Source: Saprospiraceae bacterium
GTDB lineage: Bacteria; Bacteroidota; Bacteroidia; Chitinophagales; Saprospiraceae
Assembly (NCBI GenBank): GCA_022448955.1
Contig: JAKVCU010000084.1
Span: 1 to 40,539 of the forward strand
Length of the DNA stretch: 40,539 nt
Direction of reading: 5' to 3'
Positions 26,451 through 35,210 of this stretch are shown here, one piece after another. How positions within the stretch are numbered: position 1 is the stretch's first letter; each line of letters opens with the position of its first letter. The notes beneath the pieces were generated by a model that saw nothing but the letters and a program-made list of their open reading frames with translations, made no database searches and was not told where the DNA came from. Both the position numbers and the translations under genes were made by a program.

Positions 26451-29258
26451 ATGAGTAAGTACAACGAGTATATTAAACAAATAATAGACAGAGAAGTCCA
26501 AAACCTTCATCCACTACCTATCGATGGAGCAGAGTTGACTAAAGAAATCATTGAACAGATTAAAGATGCGACTCATGAGCATCGAACTGATTCCCTTAAG
26601 TTCTTTATATATAATGTATTGCCAGGCACTACAAGTGCTGCGGATGTCAAAGCAGAGTTTCTAAAAGAAATTATTTTAGGAAAACATAATGTAAAAGAAA
26701 TTTCACCGGCATTTGCTTTCGAACAGTTGTCTCACATGAAAGGCGGCCCTTCTGTGAGAGTACTTTTGGATTTAGCATTGGGAGATGATGAAACCATTGC
26801 AAAAGATGCAGCTAAGGTGTTGAAAACGCAGGTTTTTCTTTACGAAGCGGATACAGAGCGCCTAGAAGAAGCTTACAAAAATGGAAGTGAAATAGCAAAG
26901 GATATTATCCAGAGTTATGCACAAGCTGAGTTCTTTACGAAACTTCCAGATATAGAGGAGGAAATCAAGGTAGTTACTTATGTAGCTGGGGTAGGTGATA
27001 TTTCTACAGATTTATTATCCCCAGGTAAGGAAGCACACTCTCGTGCAGACCGTGAGTTGCACGGTCAATGTATGTTTGAGTTTGATGAAGTAAGACAAAA
27101 AGAATTGTTGGCCCTGAAAGCTGCACACCCTGATAAAAGAGTGATGCTTCTTGCAGAAAAAGGCACAATGGGTGTTGGTTCTTCGAGAATGTCAGGTGTA
27201 AACAACGTAGCACTTTGGATTGGTAGACAAGCAAGTCCTTACGTTCCATTTATCAATATTGCACCTGTTGTTGCAGGGACTAACGGCATCTCTCCAATTT
27301 TCTTGACGACTGTTGGTGTTACAGGAGGTATCGGGCTTGATCTTAAAAACTGGGTAAAACAGTTTGATGCAGATGGTAATCTTGTGGTTGACGAAGAAGG
27401 AGAACCGATCTTAAAACAAGAATATTCTGTTGATACAGGAACTGTATTAACGATTAATACAAAAACAAAGAAACTGTACGATAGCGATGGAAAAGAGCTG
27501 ATTGATATTTCATCAGCATTCACTCCTCAGAAAATGGAGTTCATGCGTGCAGGTGGTTCATACGCAGTTGTTTTCGGTAAAAAAGTTCAAGCATTTGCTG
27601 CTGGCGTATTAGGAATTGACCTTCCTCCAGTTTATGCTCCTTCTAAAGAAATTTCTAAGGGAGGACAGGGTTTGACAGCAGTAGAGAAGATCTTTAATAG
27701 AAATGCAGTAGGAACTTCTGGCGCGACATTACATGCAGGCTCATACGTGCGTGTTAATGTAAACATCGTAGGTTCTCAGGATACTACTGGTCTAATGACT
27801 TCACAGGAGTTGGAGATGATGGCTGCTACAGTAATTTCTCCAATTGTTGATGCGGGTTACCAATCAGGTTGTCATACCGCTTCCGTTTGGGATTTAAAAG
27901 CTCAGGCTAATACCCCAAGGCTGATGAAGTTTATGAATGACTTTGGCTTAATCACAGGGCGTGATCCTAAGGATGTTTATCATCCTTTAACAGATGTAAT
28001 TCATAAGGTATTAAATGATATTACTATCGATGATTGGGCAATTATTATTGGTGGTGATTCACATACAAGAATGTCGAAAGGGGTTGCATTTGGTGCAGAC
28101 TCAGGTACAGTGGCACTTGCATTAGCTACAGGCGAGGCATCAATGCCAATTCCAGAATCAGTAAAAGTAACCTTTAGAGGTGAAATGAAAGATCACATGG
28201 ATTTCCGTGATGTAGTTCATGCGACTCAGGCACAAATGCTTAAGAAATTCAATGGTGAAAATGTATTCCAAGGAAGAATTATCGAAGTTCATATTGGTAC
28301 ATTATTAGCAGACCAAGCCTTTACCTTTACGGATTGGACGGCAGAAATGAAAGCAAAGGCTTCAATCTGTATTTCACAAGATGATACACTCATCCAGTCT
28401 CTTGAGATCGCTAAGAGTAGAATCAATATTATGATCGAGAAAGGCATGGATAACGAGAAGCAAGTCCTTCAAGGCCTTATCGATAAAGCGAATAAGAGGA
28501 TTGCTGAAATTAGATCAGGTGAAAAGCCTGCTTTGGCACCAGATGAGAATGCTAAGTACTATGCAGAATTTGTAGTAGACTTAGACATTATCGATGAGCC
28601 AATGATTGCTGATCCGGATGTTCATAATGAAGATGTATCAAAACGTTATACGCACGATACGATTAGAGAATTGTCTTACTATAGTGGTGATAAGCACGTT
28701 GATCTTGGATTTGTTGGTTCTTGTATGGTGCATAAAGGCGATATCAAAATCGTTTCTAAGATGCTTAAGAACTTGGAAGAGGTACATGGAAAAGTAGAGT
28801 TTAAAGCACCTCTTGTCGTTACTGCTCCAACTTACAACATCATCGAAGAGTTGAAAGAAGAAGGAGATTGGGAAATGCTACAAAAATATTCAGGCTTTGA
28901 ATTTAATGACGCAGCTCCAAAAACATCAGCTCGTACAGAATATGATAACATCTTATACTTAGAGCGTCCAGGTTGTAACCTTTGTATGGGTAACCAAGAG
29001 AAAGCAGAAAAAGGGGATACGGTAATGGCTACTTCTACGCGTCTATTCCAAGGTCGTGTCGTAGCAGATACAGATCGCAAGAAAGGAGAGTCTTTATTAG
29101 CTTCAACACCAGTTGTCGTACTTGCTGCTATCCTTGGTAGAACACCTACTATCGATGAGTATAAAACTGCTGTGAAGGGAATTAAACTAACTCAATTCTC
29201 TCCACCACTTAAAAAAATGACTGCTGGCCCTGCTGATAATCATCAGATTTCATACTAA
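26451..29258 (+). CDS. acnB: Aconitate hydratase B
   Basis: A 935-residue AcnB-type aconitase, which converts citrate to isocitrate in the TCA cycle with a 4Fe-4S cluster; the same enzyme type also acts on 2-methylisocitrate. The AcnB order is visible: an N-terminal HEAT-like helical domain (~1-165), the swivel domain (~170-390), and the catalytic part with MGVGSSRMSGVNNVALWIG (~241-259) and IIGGDSHTRMSKGVAFGADSG (~529-549). Probable cluster Cys are C758 (GFVGSCMVHKG), C842 and C845 (PGCNLCMGNQEKAEKGD). Length is slightly above the E. coli enzyme (865), as usual in Bacteroidota. It is a monocistronic unit bounded by a long upstream gap and a strong hairpin at 29275. Confidence 0.95.
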   Translation: MSKYNEYIKQIIDREVQNLHPLPIDGAELTKEIIEQIKDATHEHRTDSLKFFIYNVLPGTTSAADVKAEFLKEIILGKHNVKEISPAFAFEQLSHMKGGPSVRVLLDLALGDDETIAKDAAKVLKTQVFLYEADTERLEEAYKNGSEIAKDIIQSYAQAEFFTKLPDIEEEIKVVTYVAGVGDISTDLLSPGKEAHSRADRELHGQCMFEFDEVRQKELLALKAAHPDKRVMLLAEKGTMGVGSSRMSGVNNVALWIGRQASPYVPFINIAPVVAGTNGISPIFLTTVGVTGGIGLDLKNWVKQFDADGNLVVDEEGEPILKQEYSVDTGTVLTINTKTKKLYDSDGKELIDISSAFTPQKMEFMRAGGSYAVVFGKKVQAFAAGVLGIDLPPVYAPSKEISKGGQGLTAVEKIFNRNAVGTSGATLHAGSYVRVNVNIVGSQDTTGLMTSQELEMMAATVISPIVDAGYQSGCHTASVWDLKAQANTPRLMKFMNDFGLITGRDPKDVYHPLTDVIHKVLNDITIDDWAIIIGGDSHTRMSKGVAFGADSGTVALALATGEASMPIPESVKVTFRGEMKDHMDFRDVVHATQAQMLKKFNGENVFQGRIIEVHIGTLLADQAFTFTDWTAEMKAKASICISQDDTLIQSLEIAKSRINIMIEKGMDNEKQVLQGLIDKANKRIAEIRSGEKPALAPDENAKYYAEFVVDLDIIDEPMIADPDVHNEDVSKRYTHDTIRELSYYSGDKHVDLGFVGSCMVHKGDIKIVSKMLKNLEEVHGKVEFKAPLVVTAPTYNIIEELKEEGDWEMLQKYSGFEFNDAAPKTSARTEYDNILYLERPGCNLCMGNQEKAEKGDTVMATSTRLFQGRVVADTDRKKGESLLASTPVVVLAAILGRTPTIDEYKTAVKGIKLTQFSPPLKKMTAGPADNHQISY

Positions 29259-29274
29259 GTAAAGCAGTATCTTA

Positions 29275-29323
29275 CGAACGAATTTTTCTTTATGCTTTTT
29301 AGGTATAGAGAGAAATTCGTTCG
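29275..29323 (+). terminator. acnB terminator hairpin
   Basis: Arms 29275-29289 and 29309-29323 pair at 14 of 15 positions (CGAACGAATTTTTCT with AGAGAAATTCGTTCG), 16 nt after the acnB stop. Confidence 0.75.
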
Positions 29324-29414
29324 ATGTCTATACCCTACTGATTCTTATGCAAGTCTTGCATGATTTGAAGCTCTTCTTTTCCTCTTCACAAAAATCAATT
29401 CTTACAGTGATTCA

Positions 29415-30278
29415 TCATTTTTCTTTTACTAAAACACTCTTAGTAATGACCGGATCATTCTGTTCCAATGGATTTTGATTGAAAATCTGCGTGAAATGCT
29501 CAAATACCTCAGGAAGGTGCTTTTGAAACTTCACAGGCTGCTCAAAGAAGAATACGCCTGCTACGCCTAATGGATCAATATCTTCCAATGCTAAGTTGAT
29601 ATAGTCTTTAATTTCTGTGCGATTTCTTACTTCCAATTTTTCTAATTGATCCCAACTCACTTCAGGGTAATCTTGATCATCATATTCTACATAGAAGGCT
29701 TTAATGAGCTCGTATAAGCAGAAGTTAAAACTTACTGCTGCTTGCATAAAGCTGTGTATTAAATGCTCGCCAGAGTATAGTATGACACCATCTTCTTCAA
29801 AAATTTCAGAGGTGTGAAAATCTTCTGGATATTGTGGAGAAGGAAACCAAGATGGACAAATGATAAACTTTTCAAATTTTTCCATCAAAATGTCCGATAA
29901 ACCAAAGGTCATACGAGTCGCATTCAATGCTATAATGCCTTTTATGTCTTCTGGGACAGATTCCATGGATTGTGGCATAAATTCATTCCCCATGATATAC
30001 AATGCCATCCTTTGACGGAAACGCTCTTGTTCACTCTGATTTAATGCTTGATAAAAAGGCATCTTTTCCAAGAATAGCTGACGCAGTGGTGCATCAAGCT
30101 CTGGTGGATTGCGATTATACCACCACCAATTAATCTGTGGCGCAAATACATAAAGTACCGCCATGATTAAGATAAAAGGAATGATATAAGGAGCATATCC
30201 TTCATGGACTTCCCATGTCAAATACAACATCATCAAAGCTCCTAAACCAAAAGGGATTAATAATAATCGTGCAAACAT
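29415..30278 (-). CDS. MtfA/M90-family protein with lost zinc motif
   Basis: A 287-residue protein starting at MFARLLLIP (ATG 30278). Two membrane helices (~3-20 and ~29-48) are followed by a domain with the layout of MtfA/M90 peptidases: PLRQLFLEKMPFYQALNQSEQERFRQR, GIIALNATRMTFGL, FIICPSWFPSPQY, GVILYSGE, and at the end FFFEQPVKFQKHLPEVFEHFTQIFNQNP, which mirrors the FFE-P..L....P.LY..L..F..QDP ending of that family. In active members the central helix contains HEFAH; the aligned segment here, NFCLYELIKAF (YELIK at 189-193), keeps N, E and A but replaces both zinc His by Tyr and Lys. It is therefore probably a membrane-anchored pseudo-peptidase. Function unknown. Confidence 0.72.
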   Translation of the reverse strand: MFARLLLIPFGLGALMMLYLTWEVHEGYAPYIIPFILIMAVLYVFAPQINWWWYNRNPPELDAPLRQLFLEKMPFYQALNQSEQERFRQRMALYIMGNEFMPQSMESVPEDIKGIIALNATRMTFGLSDILMEKFEKFIICPSWFPSPQYPEDFHTSEIFEEDGVILYSGEHLIHSFMQAAVSFNFCLYELIKAFYVEYDDQDYPEVSWDQLEKLEVRNRTEIKDYINLALEDIDPLGVAGVFFFEQPVKFQKHLPEVFEHFTQIFNQNPLEQNDPVITKSVLVKEK

Positions 30279-30517
30279 ATTTTTAAACTTGTTGCTACCT
30301 AAGTTAGATCTTAGTTCATTGCTTATCAATAAATGACTTATATATGGACTAAGGTAATAGTTATTCCTCAATAGAACGACTTGAGGCCATTAACCAGTAT
30401 ACTAATTAACTAACAACGCTTCTTTAAAAAGTAACATTTTTTAATTTGCAAAAAGCCTGAATTAATAGGGGTTGAGGGGATTTTTTAAATTTTTTTTGCA
30501 TTTTTTTAGAAAAAGAC

Positions 30518-30548
30518 TTGCGGCTTATGTCCTTTATGCATAAATTTG
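30518..30548 (+). promoter_or_regulatory. Promoter of tRNA-Phe and, by inference, of the his operon
   Basis: TTG at 30518-30520 and TAAATTTG at 30541-30548 (spacing 20 nt) match the Bacteroidota -33/-7 promoter. Transcription would begin near 30555, ~37 nt before the mature tRNA 5' end. No other promoter-like element is found between the tRNA and the his leader ORF. Confidence 0.75.
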
Positions 30549-30591
30549 CAACCGCTTTGACGCCCTAGTGGCGAATAAATCAAATCAATTA

Positions 30592-30664
30592 GGTGCGGTA
30601 GCTCAGTTGGTAGAGCACAGGACTGAAAATCCTGGTGTCGCTGGTTCGATCCCGGCTCGCACCA
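30592..30664 (+). tRNA. tRNA-Phe (anticodon GAA)
   Basis: A complete 73-nt cloverleaf: acceptor stem GGTGCGG with TCGCACC (one G-U pair), D-arm GCTC...GAGC, anticodon stem CAGGA/TCCTG with loop CTGAAAA (anticodon GAA), T-arm GCTGG-TTCGATC-CCGGC, discriminator A at 30664. The CCA end is not encoded. The his leader ORF starts 16 nt after the tRNA. Confidence 0.98.
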
Positions 30665-30680
30665 CTTCTTAACTTACAAT

Positions 30681-30743
30681 ATGATTTTCACTACAAAACA
30701 TCATCATCATCATTTTTCTTTGTTCCATCCGGACAAGTGGTGA
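30681..30743 (+). CDS. hisL: Histidine operon leader peptide
   Basis: A 20-codon ORF (ATG to TGA) whose product reads MIFTTK-HHHHH-FSLFHPDKW: five consecutive CAT codons at 30699-30713 and a sixth His codon at 30726-30728. It lies 90 nt upstream of hisG, directly before an intrinsic terminator, which is the arrangement of classical his leader peptides: when charged tRNA-His is scarce, the ribosome stalls on the His run. The peptide itself has no role beyond being translated. There is no Shine-Dalgarno sequence, only an AT-rich leader (TTAACTTACAAT), as usual in this phylum. Too short for gene finders and easily missed. Confidence 0.88.
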   Translation: MIFTTKHHHHHFSLFHPDKW

Positions 30744-30797
30744 TCGTTTTGTAATAATTTCATTAACAATAACGCATAAAAGAGGTTTACCATTTGT
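30699..30797 (+). promoter_or_regulatory. his attenuator: alternative RNA pairings
   Basis: Segment 2 is ACAAGTGGTGA (30733-30743), the last codons and stop of the leader ORF. It can pair over 11 consecutive positions (two G-U) with TTACCATTTGT (30787-30797), the left arm and loop of the terminator, forming an antiterminator. The His-codon run ATCATCAT (30700-30711 region) can pair with GTGGTGAT (30737-30744), forming the alternative 1:2 hairpin. A ribosome stalled on the His codons masks segment 1 and frees segment 2, preventing termination; a ribosome reaching the stop covers segment 2 and lets the terminator form. Confidence 0.75.
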
Positions 30798-30816
30798 TTG
30801 GTAAACCTCTTTTTTT
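30781..30816 (+). terminator. Intrinsic terminator of the his attenuator (and of tRNA-Phe)
   Basis: AGAGGTTTACCA (30781-30792) and TGGTAAACCTCT (30799-30810) form a perfect 12-bp stem with a 6-nt loop followed by a T-run. It ends 17 nt before the hisG start codon, so it must be bypassed for his expression; it would also end the tRNA-Phe transcript. Confidence 0.9.
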
Positions 30817-30833
30817 ATTTAAACTATTCAGTA

Positions 30834-31694
30834 ATGCAAGCTAGGCTAAGAATTGCAGTTCAAAAATCAGGTCGCCTCTTAGAAGGCTCTCTCAAGATGC
30901 TTAAGGAATGTGGTATTAAAATCAATAATGGGAAAGACCAGCTGAAAGTACAAGCTCGGAAATTTCCTATTGAAATTCTATACCTCCGAAATTCAGATAT
31001 TCCCCAATATGTCCAAGATGGTGTCGCTGATGTTGGAATCATCGGAGAAAATACCGCCATCGAAAAGGAAAAAAAGATAGAAAAAGTCATCCCTCTAGGG
31101 TTTTCCAAATGTCGACTCTCTATCGCAGTTCCTAAAAACATCGACTATCCTAGCATCGACTTTCTCAAGGGCAAAAAAATTGCCACTTCCTACCCCAACA
31201 CCCTCCGCAACTTCCTCCAACAACATCAAATCCAAGCAGATATTCACGAAATTTCAGGTTCAGTAGAAATCGCTCCAAATATTGGCTTAGCAGACGCTAT
31301 CTGTGATTTGGTAAGTACAGGTAGTACACTCTTCAAAAATGGATTGGAAGAAAAGGATATCATTCTCAAATCAGAAGCATGGATTTTTAAAAACCCAAGC
31401 ATAGCGCCTGAACAGCAAGAGATTCTAGATCGTTTATTATTCCGAATTAGTTCTGTGCTTTCTGCAAGAAATAATAAATACTTGTTGATGAATGCTCCAG
31501 ATGATAAGGTCCAAAAAATTATCAATATTCTGCCCGGCATGAAAAGCCCAACAGTAATGCCCTTATCCAGCAAAGGCTGGAGTTCTATTCATACGGTAAT
31601 TGCTGAGGACAGATTCTGGGATATTATTGACGAATTGCGGGTGCATGGAGCAGAAGGCATCTTGATTGTCCCAATCGAAAAAATGATCGTGTAA
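30834..31694 (+). CDS. hisG: ATP phosphoribosyltransferase, long form
   Basis: A 286-residue enzyme for the first step of histidine synthesis: ATP plus PRPP to phosphoribosyl-ATP. The start is the ATG at 30834 (MQARLRIAVQKSGRL); in-frame codons upstream lie inside the terminator. The catalytic domain shows AVQKSGRL, the DVGIIGENT segment and the PRPP-binding loop ICDLVSTGSTL (~158-168). The C-terminal ~75 residues (MKSPTVMPLSSKGWSSIHTV...HGAEGILIVPIEKMI) are the ACT-like regulatory domain of the long form, so the enzyme should be hexameric and inhibited by histidine, and it does not need HisZ. Expression is under the attenuator directly upstream. Confidence 0.96.
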   Translation: MQARLRIAVQKSGRLLEGSLKMLKECGIKINNGKDQLKVQARKFPIEILYLRNSDIPQYVQDGVADVGIIGENTAIEKEKKIEKVIPLGFSKCRLSIAVPKNIDYPSIDFLKGKKIATSYPNTLRNFLQQHQIQADIHEISGSVEIAPNIGLADAICDLVSTGSTLFKNGLEEKDIILKSEAWIFKNPSIAPEQQEILDRLLFRISSVLSARNNKYLLMNAPDDKVQKIINILPGMKSPTVMPLSSKGWSSIHTVIAEDRFWDIIDELRVHGAEGILIVPIEKMIV

Positions 31695-31726
31695 ATTTTG
31701 CCCAAATTTTAATGTCATAGTCAACA

Positions 31727-33010
31727 ATGAAAATTTATAACCATCCTAAGAAAAGCACTTGGTCAACAATCTTAGAACGTCCAACCATGGATACCTCTAG
31801 CTTGGAGGCTACAGTGCAAACTGTTTTGCAAGATGTAAAAACAAACGGCGATCAAGCCGTGAAAAAATATACATTTCAGTTCGATAAGGTGGATTTAGCG
31901 ACAGCGAAAGTGAGCCCAGAAGAGGTAGAAATAGCTGTTGACCAATTAGACACAGAACTGAAAGCAGCCATCATCACTGCTCAAGAAAACATCAAAAACT
32001 TTCACGCCAAACAAAGTACAAAAGTTGAAGTCGTTGAAACGATGCCTGGAGTACGTTGTTGGCGTAAAAATGTAGGTATTGAAAAAGTAGGCCTATATAT
32101 TCCTGGAGGTACTGCCCCACTTTTTTCTACCGTCCTTATGCTTGGCATACCTGCGAAATTAGCAGACTGTAAAGAGATTGTCTTGTGTTCTCCTCCTCAA
32201 AAAGATGGGAGCATTCACCCCGCTATCTTATTTGCTGCAAACTTGGTAGGCATTACCCAAATTTTTAAAATCGGTGGTGTACAAGCGGTTGCTGCAATGG
32301 CCTATGGCACGGAAACAGTACCTCAGGTATTCAAAATTTTTGGCCCAGGTAATCAATATGTAACCGCTGCAAAGCAGCTGATCAACAAAGAAGGGATTGC
32401 TATTGATATGCCAGCAGGACCTTCAGAGGTATTAGTGTATGCAGATGAAAGCTCGAATGCAGATTTTGTTGCTGCAGACTTGTTATCTCAAGCAGAGCAT
32501 GGTATTGATAGCCAAGTAGTACTGATTTCAACAGATATTGCTTTTATACCAAAAGTTCAAAAGGCACTAGCCAGACAGCTCGCTATACTTCCAAGACAAG
32601 CGATTGCTGAACAAGCATTGGATCATAGTGTTGCAGTTACTGTAAAGGATAAGGGGGTTGCATTGGATATCATCAATGAATATGCACCCGAGCACCTTAT
32701 TTTGGCGACAGATGATGCTTTGGCTTTCGCCGAAAATATCATCAATGCAGGCTCCGTATTTCTTGGGCATTATACGCCAGAGTCTGTCGGGGACTATGCA
32801 TCTGGAACCAATCACACTTTACCAACCAACGGTTTTGCGAAAGCATATAGTGGTGTATCCTTAGACTCTTTTGTAAAGAAAATTACTTTCCAACAATTGA
32901 GTGCTGAAGGCTTACAAAACCTAGGACCAACGGTTGAAAAAATGGCTGCTGCCGAAGAATTACAAGCCCACAAAGAAGCCGTTAGTATCCGCTTGAAAAA
33001 CCTGTCATAG
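31727..33010 (+). CDS. hisD: Histidinol dehydrogenase
   Basis: A 427-residue zinc enzyme that performs the last two oxidations, histidinol to histidine with 2 NAD+. Family motifs: IEKVGLYIPGGTAPLFSTVLMLGIPA (~115-140), FGPGNQYVTAAK (~205-216), DMPAGPSEVLVYAD (~225-238), SQAEHGIDSQ (~251-260; Gln and His zinc ligands), NEYAPEHL (~320-327; catalytic Glu-His) and GDYASGTNHTLPTNGFA (~355-371; Asp and His ligands). Normal length. It follows hisG with a 32-nt gap and precedes hisC by 2 nt. Confidence 0.97.
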   Translation: MKIYNHPKKSTWSTILERPTMDTSSLEATVQTVLQDVKTNGDQAVKKYTFQFDKVDLATAKVSPEEVEIAVDQLDTELKAAIITAQENIKNFHAKQSTKVEVVETMPGVRCWRKNVGIEKVGLYIPGGTAPLFSTVLMLGIPAKLADCKEIVLCSPPQKDGSIHPAILFAANLVGITQIFKIGGVQAVAAMAYGTETVPQVFKIFGPGNQYVTAAKQLINKEGIAIDMPAGPSEVLVYADESSNADFVAADLLSQAEHGIDSQVVLISTDIAFIPKVQKALARQLAILPRQAIAEQALDHSVAVTVKDKGVALDIINEYAPEHLILATDDALAFAENIINAGSVFLGHYTPESVGDYASGTNHTLPTNGFAKAYSGVSLDSFVKKITFQQLSAEGLQNLGPTVEKMAAAEELQAHKEAVSIRLKNLS

Positions 33011-33012
33011 TC

Positions 33013-34059
33013 ATGAATTTAGAAGCATTAGTAAGGCCAAATATTTGGTCGCTCCAACCCTATTCCTCCGCACGTTCTGAATTTAAGGGTAGTGCCGAGG
33101 TATTCTTGGATGCCAATGAAAACCCTTTTGAAACAGGGCTCAATCGCTATCCAGACCCACTACAATGGAAATTGAAAGAAAAAATTGCAGCAATCAAGCA
33201 GGTACCTAAAGAGCATATCTTTTTAGGGAATGGAAGTGACGAAGCAATTGATTTATTACTTCGTATTTTCTGTGAGCCTGGTATTGATCATATCGTCACT
33301 TTACCGCCGACATATGGTATGTATCGAGTAAGTGCTGATATTTGCAACGTATCGGTAAAGGAGATTCCGCTTACGCAAAATTTTCAGCCAGACGTAGATG
33401 CGATCCTTTCGGTAAAACATCCAAATGCAAAAGTACTTTTCCTATGTAGTCCAAATAATCCTACTGGGAATAATTTTGACTTAGATGCAATGAAAACCAT
33501 CATGTCAGAATTTGAAGGCATAGTAGTAGTTGATGAAGCCTACATTGATTTTACAGAGCGACTCAGCTGCACCCAGCTCTTGGAAGAGTTTCCTAATCTA
33601 GTAGTACTACAAACATTCTCTAAAGCATGGGGCTTGGCGGGTATTCGCTTAGGAATGGCTTTTGCTTCTAAGGAAATTATTGACCTCTTTAATAAGGTCA
33701 AACCACCTTACAATATCAATCAGCTTACGCAAAATGCAGCTCTAGAAGCATTGAATAATGCACCTCAGTACGAGGCATGGCTCGCTGCTATTTTGGAACA
33801 AAGAAACTGCTTGCAAACAGAATTGTCCAAACTGGATTTTGTGCAATACATTTATCCAACAGATGCTAATTTCTTGTTGATCAGAGTGGATGATCCAGAT
33901 GATTTGTATCAATATCTGGTGCAGCAAAAAATCATCGTGCGCAATCGTTCCAAGGTCTTGCTTTGTGATGGTTGTTTACGGATTACTGTTGGTAAACCAG
34001 AAGAAGACCAACGTTTGATGAATCAATTGGCCGCTTATCCTTCAACTGTTTTAAATTAA
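33013..34059 (+). CDS. hisC: Histidinol-phosphate aminotransferase
   Basis: A 348-residue PLP-dependent class I/II aminotransferase converting imidazole acetol phosphate and glutamate to histidinol phosphate. Visible are the start [23 protein letters not shown] (32-39), [14 protein letters not shown] (71-84), PNNPTGN (147-153), DEAYIDF (174-180; D174 and Y177 contact PLP) and [14 protein letters not shown] with Schiff-base K204. The final Arg-containing segment ([12 protein letters not shown]) binds substrate carboxylate or phosphate. The gene begins 2 nt after the hisD stop, indicating translational coupling, and is followed by hisB after 5 nt. Confidence 0.96.
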   Translation: MNLEALVRPNIWSLQPYSSARSEFKGSAEVFLDANENPFETGLNRYPDPLQWKLKEKIAAIKQVPKEHIFLGNGSDEAIDLLLRIFCEPGIDHIVTLPPTYGMYRVSADICNVSVKEIPLTQNFQPDVDAILSVKHPNAKVLFLCSPNNPTGNNFDLDAMKTIMSEFEGIVVVDEAYIDFTERLSCTQLLEEFPNLVVLQTFSKAWGLAGIRLGMAFASKEIIDLFNKVKPPYNINQLTQNAALEALNNAPQYEAWLAAILEQRNCLQTELSKLDFVQYIYPTDANFLLIRVDDPDDLYQYLVQQKIIVRNRSKVLLCDGCLRITVGKPEEDQRLMNQLAAYPSTVLN

Positions 34060-34064
34060 TTCTG

Positions 34065-35198
34065 ATGCAAAAAGTATTATTCCTTGATAGAGATGGTACG
34101 CTGATCAAAGAACCAGCAGATTACCAAATTGATGCTTTTGAGAAACTAGAATATTATCCAAGAGTCTTTCAATACCTCAGCCGAATCGTTCGAGAACTTG
34201 ATTTTGAATTAGTGATGATTACCAATCAAGATGGATTAGGTACAGAGACTTTTCCAGAAGATACTTTCTGGCCTGTTCATAATCACATGATGCAAACTTT
34301 TGAAAACGAAGGCATCACTTTCCGAGAGGTATTTATTGATCGCACCTTTGCAAAAGATAACGCACCTACTCGCAAACCAAATACTGGTTTGTTGACGGAA
34401 TATATTGAAGGTGATTTTGACTTAGCCAATTCCTTTGTGGTCGGAGATCGATTGACGGATATTGCTTTGGCAAAAAATCTTGGTGCCAAAGGAATTTGGT
34501 TAAATACCGATCCTGAATTAGGAGCAGAAGAGCTAAGTGGAGAGCAAGCAAAATTGAATGACACACTGGCATTAAGCACGCTAGACTGGGAAGCGATTTA
34601 TGAATTTCTAAAATTAGCAGATCGGACTGCTGAGGTACAAAGAACAACGAAGGAAACGGACATCCTTATTCAACTTAATTTGGATGGTACTGGTCAATCC
34701 AATAATGAAACAGGATTAGGTTTCTTCGATCACATGTTAGATCAAGTCGCAAGGCATTCAGGATGTGATTTGACGGTTAAAGTAAAAGGTGATTTGCATA
34801 TTGACGAACACCATACTATTGAAGATACAGCCCTTGCATTAGGCGAAACTTTCCAAAAAGCATTAGGAGACAAATTAGGTATTGAGCGTTATGGTTTCTG
34901 TTTGCCTATGGATGATTGTTTGGCGCAAGTAGCTATTGATTTTGGAGGTCGGCCATGGTGCGTTTGGGAGGCTGACTTCAAACGCGAAAAAATTGGAGAA
35001 ATGCCAACCGAAATGTTCTTCCATTTCTTTAAATCATTCAGCGATGCATCTAGATGCAACCTAAATATCAGAGCAGAAGGAGATAACGAACATCACAAAA
35101 TTGAAGCTATTTTCAAAGCATTTGCGAAAGCAATAAAAATGGCCAAAAAAAGAGAGGTCAACAATATGCAATTGCCATCCACTAAAGGCTTGTTATAA
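34065..35198 (+). CDS. hisB: Bifunctional histidinol-phosphatase / imidazoleglycerol-phosphate dehydratase
   Basis: A 377-residue fusion. Residues 1-~165 are a HAD-type histidinol phosphatase with the FLDRDGTL motif (D8, D10), MITNQDGLG and a VVGDRLTDI Asp motif. Residues ~190-377 are IGPD, with [32 protein letters not shown] (Mn-binding His cluster) and the C-terminal [19 protein letters not shown]. The two halves catalyse the penultimate-but-one steps on either side of HisC. The phosphatase part lacks the Cys/His zinc loop known in E. coli HisB; the equivalent stretch here reads [17 protein letters not shown]. Otherwise complete. Confidence 0.96.
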   Translation: MQKVLFLDRDGTLIKEPADYQIDAFEKLEYYPRVFQYLSRIVRELDFELVMITNQDGLGTETFPEDTFWPVHNHMMQTFENEGITFREVFIDRTFAKDNAPTRKPNTGLLTEYIEGDFDLANSFVVGDRLTDIALAKNLGAKGIWLNTDPELGAEELSGEQAKLNDTLALSTLDWEAIYEFLKLADRTAEVQRTTKETDILIQLNLDGTGQSNNETGLGFFDHMLDQVARHSGCDLTVKVKGDLHIDEHHTIEDTALALGETFQKALGDKLGIERYGFCLPMDDCLAQVAIDFGGRPWCVWEADFKREKIGEMPTEMFFHFFKSFSDASRCNLNIRAEGDNEHHKIEAIFKAFAKAIKMAKKREVNNMQLPSTKGLL

Positions 35199-35210
35199 AA
35201 TTACTTGGAT

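Noticed and set aside
30592-30664. tRNA-Phe as an integration (att) site
   Set aside because: No integrase gene and no duplicated tRNA 3' end were found in the window; the downstream DNA is a conserved biosynthetic operon.
30665-30834. T-box or riboswitch upstream of hisG
   Set aside because: No T-box bulge (TGGNACCGCG-like) or known aptamer is seen; the His-rich leader ORF and paired segments explain the region.
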